Of a DNA stretch of 64,000 nucleotides, positions 58,956-64,000 are shown piece after piece. Position numbers and translations under genes: made by a program. Origin of the DNA: Larkinella punicea (GTDB taxonomy: Bacteria > Bacteroidota > Bacteroidia > Cytophagales > Spirosomataceae); assembly GCF_003334855.1 (NCBI RefSeq), contig NZ_QOWE01000035.1:1-64000 (forward strand), in the 5' to 3' direction. Position 1 is the first letter of the stretch; every line of letters begins with the position of its first letter. The notes under the pieces are model-generated. The model did not search any database and was not told the origin of the DNA. It saw nothing but the letters and a program-made list of their open reading frames with translations.

Positions 58956-61319
58956 ATGTTCCGCAACTACCTGAAAATCGCCTGGCGTAATCTCAAACGC
59001 AACAAAACGTTTTCGCTGATCAACATCCTCGGTCTGGCGCTCGGAATGGCCTGCAGTCTGGTTATTCTGCTGTGGGTGCAGGACGAACGCGCGATGGACC
59101 GGTTTCATACGAACGACGACCGGATTTATCGGGTCATGGAAAACCAGGCCTGGGCGGGTCAGGACGTCAGTACAACGCCCTCGACACCCGGTATTCTGGC
59201 CGAAAACCTGAAAAAGGATTTCCCGGAAGTCGAGAAAGCCGCCATGATGACGTGGGAACAAAACATTCTGCTGACGGTCGGCAACACCTTTGGCAAAGAA
59301 AAAGGACGGTTTGCCAGTGGCGATTTTCTGACTATTTTCTCGTTTCCGCTCATACAGGGAGACGCCCGAACCGCCCTGGCGCGTCCGGACGGTATTGTGA
59401 TCTCCGAAAAGCTGGCGCAGAAATACTTCCCCCATCAGGATGCGCTCGGGAAAGTGATCCGGGTGGACAATACCGACGACATGATGGTGACGGGGGTGAT
59501 GGCGGAAGTGCCGGAAAACAGCTCCCTGAAATTCGATTACCTGATTTCGTGGGAACGGTTCGTGAAATACAACGCCTGGGTGAAAGAATGGGGTAACAAC
59601 GGACCACGGGCGTTCGTGCTGCTAAGTAAAAAGGCCGATCCGGATAAAGTATCGGCCAAAATCAAGGATTACATCAAGCAGAAGACCAACAAGCAGACCA
59701 ATAATATCGAGTTGTTCCTGCAAAAAAACAGCGAGGCTTATCTGCATTCCAATTTCAAAAATGGGCAGCCCGACGGCGGTCGGATCGAATACGTGCGGTT
59801 GTTTATCATCGTGGCGGTTTTTATTCTGGTCATTGCCTGCATCAACTTCATGAACCTGGCCACGGCGCGTTCGGTCAAGCGGGCGAAGGAAGTGGGCGTT
59901 CGGAAAGTGGTGGGCGCCGAGCGGGGGTCTTTGATGGGGCAGTTTGTGGGCGAATCGCTGCTCATCTCGTTGCTGTCGCTTTTCGTAGCGGTTTTGGTGG
60001 TGGCGCTAACGCTGCCCATTTTTAATGAGCTGACGGAAAAACACCTGACGTTTCAGTTTGCCGATCCGTTTTTCTGGCTGGTTTTGCTGGGCCTGACCCT
60101 CATAACCGGCTTGGTTTCGGGCAGTTACCCAGCCTTGTTCCTGTCGTCGCTGAAACCGGTGGTGGTCTTGAAAGGCGTGCTGAAATTTAAACCGAGTGCG
60201 ACCATCTTCCGCAAGGGGCTGGTGGTTTTCCAGTTTTCGCTGTCGATCATTCTCATTGTCGGAATGATCATCATTTACCGGCAGATTCAGTACATCCAAA
60301 CCAAAAACCTGGGGTTCGACAAGGGCAATCTGGTGTATATGCCGCTGGAAGGTGATCTGAAAAAGAACTACCAGACGTTCCGCAGCGAATTGCTGACCCA
60401 GCCGGGTATCCAGGCGGTTTCGGCTTCGTGGGCCGACCCGCTGGAGGTCGGCAGCTCGACCATCGGCGTTGGCTGGCGGGGCAAAGACACCACACAACGG
60501 ATTTTGTTCAACCAGACCGCCGTGCATTACGACTACCTCAAGGCGATGGGCGTTCGGCTGAAAGAGGGGCGCGAATTCTCACCGGATTACGGCACCGATA
60601 CCACCAACTACCTCATCAACGAAGCGTCGGCCCGGAAGATTGGCTACAAAAATCCGGTGGGGCAGGAGCTGACGTTCTGGGGTCGAAAGGGCATCATTGT
60701 GGGCGTGGTGAAAGATTACCACATCAACTCGTTGCACGTCGCCATCGAACCGCTCATTCTGCACATGCAGCGGAATGAATTCGACGGAGTTGTGCTGGTG
60801 CGGACCGAAGGCGGCCGCACCAAAGAGGCCATTGCTAATCTGGAAAGAACCTTCCGGAAATTTAATCCGCGCTATCCGTTCGAATACAAGTTCACGGATC
60901 AGGAATTTGGCAACAACTACAAGAGCGAAAACATCATCAGCAAGCTCTCGAACTACTTTGCGTTTCTGGCCATTTTCATCTCCTGTCTCGGACTGTTTGG
61001 GTTGGCAGCTTTCACGGCGGAGCAGCGTACGAAAGAAATCGGCATCCGGAAGGTGCTGGGAGCCAGCATTGTCAACATCGTGCTGATGCTCTCCAAAGAT
61101 TTTCTGCTGCTGGTGTTGCTGTCGTCGGTGGTGGCGCTTCCGGTGGCCTGGTGGGCGATGAATAGCTGGCTGGAAAAATACGCCAACCGCATCGAAATCG
61201 AGTGGTGGATGTTTGTCGTCGCCGTTCTGGCTTCGCTCGCCATCGCGCTCTTTACCATCAGTTTCCAGAGCATCAAAGCCGCTTTGATGAATCCGGTGAA
61301 GAGCCTTAAGACCGAATGA
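58956..61319 (+). CDS. Orphan MacB/FtsX-type permease, array member 10
   Basis: Last member, 787 residues. Coupling motifs AKEVGVRKVVGA near 309 and TKEIGIRKVLGA near 691. ACINFMNLATARSVKRAKE and AYLHSNFKNGQPDGGRIEYV put it with members 5 and 6; the opening GLALGMACSLVILLWVQDE is nearly that of member 6. Start codon ATG gives MFRNYLKIAWRNL. Tail NPVKSLKTE, whose last codons and stop lie inside the left arm of a 41-bp palindrome. It starts 87 bases after member 9 with no evident promoter. Confidence 0.88.
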   Translation: MFRNYLKIAWRNLKRNKTFSLINILGLALGMACSLVILLWVQDERAMDRFHTNDDRIYRVMENQAWAGQDVSTTPSTPGILAENLKKDFPEVEKAAMMTWEQNILLTVGNTFGKEKGRFASGDFLTIFSFPLIQGDARTALARPDGIVISEKLAQKYFPHQDALGKVIRVDNTDDMMVTGVMAEVPENSSLKFDYLISWERFVKYNAWVKEWGNNGPRAFVLLSKKADPDKVSAKIKDYIKQKTNKQTNNIELFLQKNSEAYLHSNFKNGQPDGGRIEYVRLFIIVAVFILVIACINFMNLATARSVKRAKEVGVRKVVGAERGSLMGQFVGESLLISLLSLFVAVLVVALTLPIFNELTEKHLTFQFADPFFWLVLLGLTLITGLVSGSYPALFLSSLKPVVVLKGVLKFKPSATIFRKGLVVFQFSLSIILIVGMIIIYRQIQYIQTKNLGFDKGNLVYMPLEGDLKKNYQTFRSELLTQPGIQAVSASWADPLEVGSSTIGVGWRGKDTTQRILFNQTAVHYDYLKAMGVRLKEGREFSPDYGTDTTNYLINEASARKIGYKNPVGQELTFWGRKGIIVGVVKDYHINSLHVAIEPLILHMQRNEFDGVVLVRTEGGRTKEAIANLERTFRKFNPRYPFEYKFTDQEFGNNYKSENIISKLSNYFAFLAIFISCLGLFGLAAFTAEQRTKEIGIRKVLGASIVNIVLMLSKDFLLLVLLSSVVALPVAWWAMNSWLEKYANRIEIEWWMFVVAVLASLAIALFTISFQSIKAALMNPVKSLKTE

Positions 61320-61415
61320 TGCGTTATGACGGGGCCGCCCGCGCGGTGATGAACGAGCTGACACAATTCATCGCTCATCACCGCGCGGGCGGCCCCGTCA
61401 TAACGCATCATTCGG
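61312..61415. repeat. Perfect 41-bp palindrome overlapping the end of permease 10
   Basis: Positions 61312-61352 are the exact reverse complement of 61375-61415, with a 22-base loop. The left arm contains the last two codons and the stop codon of permease 10 (CCGAATGA), so the right arm carries an inverted copy of a piece of coding sequence. The centre of the arm is GGGGCCGCCCGCGCGG, similar to the loop of the palindrome at 52878-52972. Folded in mRNA it would form a very stable stem at the 3' end. Confidence 0.92.
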
Positions 61416-61454
61416 TGTATAGGTAAATAACAGGCGTGGTTTTCTTTCGCTTAC

Positions 61455-62588
61455 ATGGAAACTTCACGTCGCGACTTTCTCAAAAAAAGCACCTCTCTGG
61501 CCGCCCTGACAGTAGGCGGAATCTCATCGGCTCAGGCGTCTGAACAACGGGTCGGGGTAAAACCGGCTGTTGATAAGGCGGTGCTGAAAGATGCCGGAAT
61601 GCAGCTCTGCGAAGCGTATTTCAGCGGGATGAACGAACAGAAAATCGCGCTGACGAAGCAGATGGCGGTGCTGGGGGCCGTGGGCGGCATCAATCCCGGC
61701 ATGGTCGGCCTGAAAGACGTGAAGCCCTGGGAATACAAGGCGGTTTTGGCGGTGAAGGAAGCCTGGGACAAGGTGGGTCTGCAACTACGCGTCATCGAAG
61801 GGCCGCCCGCACTGGGTGAAAAAACCAAGCTGGGGCTGGCCGGTCGGGATGAGGAAATTGCCAATTTTATTACCCTGATGAAAAACCTGACACAGGTCGG
61901 GATCGATACGATTTGCTACAACTGGATGCCGGTGATTGGCTGGTATCGCACGCAGAACGACCGCCCCGGTCGGGGAGGGGCGCTGGTCACGGCATTCGAT
62001 TACGAAGCCATCAAGAATCTGCCGTTGACGCAATACGGCGAAGTGTCGAAGGAAACGCTCTGGAAAAATCTGGCTTATTTCCTGAAAGCCGTCATTCCGG
62101 AAGCGGAGAAAATCGGCATGAAACTGGCCATGCACCCCGACGATCCGCAGGTAGACAGTGTTCGGGGCATCGCCCGCATCATGAATACCGTCGATTCGTT
62201 CAAACGACTGCTGGAACTCTACCCCAGTCCGAGCAACGGCATTACGATGTGTCAGGGCAATTTTGCGCTGATGGGCGACGATAGCCCTATTCCAGCACTC
62301 ATCGACTACTTCGGGAAACGGAAGAAAATCCATTTTGTGCATTTCCGGAATGTGCGGGGCGACAAGTTTGCCTTCGAGGAAACCTTTCACGATGAGGGCA
62401 TTATCGACATGTACCAGGCTATGAAAGCCTATTATGCGGTCGGTTTCAAAGGCCCGATTCGCCCCGATCACGTTCCGACCATGTACGGCGACAGCAACCA
62501 GAACCCCGGTTACAGTACCATCGGCACCTTGTATGCGCTGGGCTACACGCGGGGGTTGATGGAAGCCGTGAGTAAGCGGAGAACTTAA
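61455..62588 (+). CDS. Mannonate dehydratase UxuA-like, with Tat signal
   Basis: TIM-barrel enzyme of 377 residues. UxuA-type motifs are MHPDDP (H227, D229, D230), HFRNV (H296), the following EETFHDEGIIDMYQA and RPDHVPTM (D338, H339). Mannonate dehydratases convert D-mannonate to 2-keto-3-deoxygluconate in uronate breakdown. Unlike E. coli UxuA it opens with METSRRDFLKKSTSLAALTV, a Tat signal (arginines 5-6), so it is probably exported. No UxuB, kinase or aldolase lies beside it, so the assignment to uronate catabolism rests on the family alone; another sugar-acid dehydratase is possible. Confidence 0.85.
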   Translation: METSRRDFLKKSTSLAALTVGGISSAQASEQRVGVKPAVDKAVLKDAGMQLCEAYFSGMNEQKIALTKQMAVLGAVGGINPGMVGLKDVKPWEYKAVLAVKEAWDKVGLQLRVIEGPPALGEKTKLGLAGRDEEIANFITLMKNLTQVGIDTICYNWMPVIGWYRTQNDRPGRGGALVTAFDYEAIKNLPLTQYGEVSKETLWKNLAYFLKAVIPEAEKIGMKLAMHPDDPQVDSVRGIARIMNTVDSFKRLLELYPSPSNGITMCQGNFALMGDDSPIPALIDYFGKRKKIHFVHFRNVRGDKFAFEETFHDEGIIDMYQAMKAYYAVGFKGPIRPDHVPTMYGDSNQNPGYSTIGTLYALGYTRGLMEAVSKRRT

Positions 62589-62602
62589 TGATGAGTTATT
62601 CT

Positions 62603-62697
62603 AGGGCTTTCGCCCCTAAATCCCCTAAAGGGGACTTGGACACATAATAATCCGGATGCTAAAAGTCCCCTTTAGGGGATTTAGGGGCGAAAGCCCT
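62603..62697. repeat. Perfect 35-bp palindrome, CCCCTAAATCCCCTAAAGGGG type
   Basis: Positions 62603-62637 are the exact reverse complement of 62663-62697, around a 25-base loop. The inner 25 bases of each arm match the palindrome at 56341-56427 except near the outer edge. The right arm ends within the stop codon of the minus-strand gene at 62696, and the left arm starts 14 bases past the mannonate dehydratase stop. Confidence 0.9.
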
Positions 62698-63166
62698 AAT
62701 TCTTTCTAAAAACTAAAAGTGTGCCGATTTCGGCGATGAGCAGGCTGAAATGGGTGGCGGATAAACCGCTCATCTCGTAGGCCAGAAAGAACTCATCGGC
62801 GAGGATGAAAGCCGCCCACAAACTGATCGTAACGGTGAGCGCCCGGTATGCAGTCGCCTGATACTGTGATGTTTGCTGGACAGTGGCCGCGAACGCGCTC
62901 CAGAGCAGCACCGCGCCAACGGCCTGCCAGACAAGAACACCGGTGTAAAACAGGCCCGCGAGCCAGACCGGTGAATGATAAATCCCAACCACTTTTTGAA
63001 CCAAGGCGAAGTTCCCTGAAGCAAAAACCCAGTTGGCCGGCAGCAGGCCGAGGGCTTTGAGGGCGTCGGTGCTGTTGCTGCACAGCACGAGGGAGAAATA
63101 GAGTGCCCAGAAGAGGAGCAAAACCGCCTGAATGGTCTTGCCGGAGTGTGGGGAATTGGTCCACAT
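62696..63166 (-). CDS. Small integral membrane protein, 156 residues
   Basis: Four hydrophobic segments are visible: AVLLLFWALYFSLVLC, VWLAGLFYTGVLVWQAVGAVLLWSA, ALTVTISLWAAFILADEFFLAY and SLLIAEIGTLLVF. The general plan and the phrase NFALVQKVV before helix 2 recall predicted small membrane proteins of the DUF2165 type, but the likeness is loose and I do not assign the family. The stop codon is contributed by the first bases of a palindrome arm. It is convergent with the mannonate dehydratase gene and divergent from the trehalase gene. Confidence 0.7.
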   Translation of the reverse strand: MWTNSPHSGKTIQAVLLLFWALYFSLVLCSNSTDALKALGLLPANWVFASGNFALVQKVVGIYHSPVWLAGLFYTGVLVWQAVGAVLLWSAFAATVQQTSQYQATAYRALTVTISLWAAFILADEFFLAYEMSGLSATHFSLLIAEIGTLLVFRKN

Positions 63167-63284
63167 AACGATTTTTCTGACTGGTTTAACAAATAAAGGT
63201 ATAGGAGAAAACAGGGGACTTATTCCGGGAATTGGTGAACCAACCCTATGGTGTTGGGTTTACTACTAAACGCAATTTGATTTT

Positions 63285-64000
63285 ATGGCAGATACGACTC
63301 CCCAACTTCCCCCCCAAATATACAGCGTAGTACCGGCCATATTACCTCCCGACCAACTATTTGGCCCTTTGTTTCATGATGTGCAGATGCTGCCGGTATT
63401 TGCCGACTCCATCACCTTTGCCGACTGCTATCCCCGGCGGGCGCCGGAAGAAATCCTGAGCCAGTACGAAATTGAGAAACACCGGGATGGATTTCGGTTA
63501 GAAGACTTTGTTCATGCCTATTTTCACCTGCCGAAAACCCTGGAAACCAACCACGTCAGTGACCAGTCGCTGCCGACAGCCGTGCATCTGAACCGGATGT
63601 GGCCGCTTTTCAAGCGACAGTCAGAATCGTTCTGTTCCATGTTACCGGTTCCGAAACCCTACATCGTTCCCGGCGGGCGTTTTCGGGGGCTCTATTACTG
63701 GGATAGTTACTTTACCATGCTGGGGCTGCGGGTGTCGGGCGAAAACGAAATGATCCGGCACATGGTCGCTAATTTCGCCCATCTGATCGATACCTACGGT
63801 CACATTCCGAATGCCAACCGGAGTTATTACCTGACCCGGTCGCAACCGCCGTTTTTTGCCCTGATGGTCCGGCTGCTTTCCGAAATCGACGGCCCGGACG
63901 TCCTCGTTCGCTACCTGCCCCACATGCAGAAAGAATACAATTACTGGATGGATGGCTACTTTCGGCTCGACGATCACGAAGGCGCTTTCCGGCGCGTGGT
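63285..64000 (+). CDS. treA: Trehalase (GH37), 5' part, cut by the window end
   Basis: The reading frame begins at the ATG 63285 and stays open to the end of the window, giving about 238 residues of a protein that is usually near 500-550. PGGRFRGLYYWDSYFTMLGL is a clear match to the GH37 trehalase signature (PGGRF-x-E-x-Y-x-WDSY), and NANRSYYLTRSQPPF is the second signature block. The glutamate of the first signature is replaced by glycine-leucine (RGLYYWD), a small departure. The enzyme hydrolyses trehalose to two glucose. There is no obvious signal peptide (MADTTPQLPPQIYSVVPAIL), so it may be cytoplasmic. Length and catalytic C-terminal motifs cannot be checked here. Confidence 0.88.
   Translation, partial: MADTTPQLPPQIYSVVPAILPPDQLFGPLFHDVQMLPVFADSITFADCYPRRAPEEILSQYEIEKHRDGFRLEDFVHAYFHLPKTLETNHVSDQSLPTAVHLNRMWPLFKRQSESFCSMLPVPKPYIVPGGRFRGLYYWDSYFTMLGLRVSGENEMIRHMVANFAHLIDTYGHIPNANRSYYLTRSQPPFFALMVRLLSEIDGPDVLVRYLPHMQKEYNYWMDGYFRLDDHEGAFRRV

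Overview
The window looks like a chromosomal segment of a Bacteroidota bacterium, most likely a member of the Cytophagales (Spirosoma/Larkinella-like). The grounds are a SusC/SusD pair with the usual carboxypeptidase-like domain and TonB box, Tat-type Gfo/Idh/MocA oxidoreductases, a VCBS/ASPIC lipoprotein beside a vanadium-haloperoxidase-type lipoprotein, several Uma2-family proteins, -33/-7 promoters of the TTTG / TAnnTTTG type, few purine-rich ribosome binding sites, and many ~800-residue MacB/FtsX-type permeases. The genus is inference; no rRNA or other marker gene is present.

Layout. 1-8.3 kb: an ABC exporter and a KefB-like antiporter on the minus strand, then a plus-strand sugar cluster (two Tat-signal oxidoreductases and a FucP-like transporter). 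8.4-10.4 kb: an AT-richer island with an RloA-type ATPase and an RloB-type gene broken by one missing base, a probable RloAB/AbiL-like defence pair. 10.5-14.7 kb: a ZU5 lipoprotein, a cupin protein, a tiny unknown gene and a CPA1 antiporter. 14.7-26 kb, minus strand: SusC-SusD with its own terminator, a large VCBS lipoprotein, a vanadium-haloperoxidase-type lipoprotein and a DUF5700-like putative metalloprotease.

26.8-61.3 kb is dominated by ten full-length tandem paralogues of a double MacB_PCD/FtsX permease, all on the plus strand and without a partner ATPase, adaptor or outer-membrane gene. The array is interrupted by four Uma2 genes (all minus strand), a small exported unknown protein, a TPP-riboswitch-controlled thiM-thiE-thiD-tenA operon, an NhaD antiporter and an M20 peptidase. 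Two permease transcription units (starting at 42605 and 48003) carry the same upstream architecture: two GTCCG-N4-CGGAC-type sites 22 bp apart, then a sigma-54-like -24/-12 element 63-64 bp further on. This suggests shared control by an enhancer-binding response regulator encoded elsewhere. 61.4-64 kb: a Tat-signal mannonate dehydratase, a small membrane protein and the start of a trehalase, cut by the window end.

A second layer is a dense set of long, often perfect, intergenic palindromes of unrelated sequence families (arms up to 41 bp). They sit at gene 3' ends and several overlap stop codons; in one Uma2 gene the palindrome replaces the stop codon and adds five residues. The most novel candidates here are the orphan-permease array with its paired putative sigma-54 promoters, and the palindrome/Uma2 arrangement inside it.
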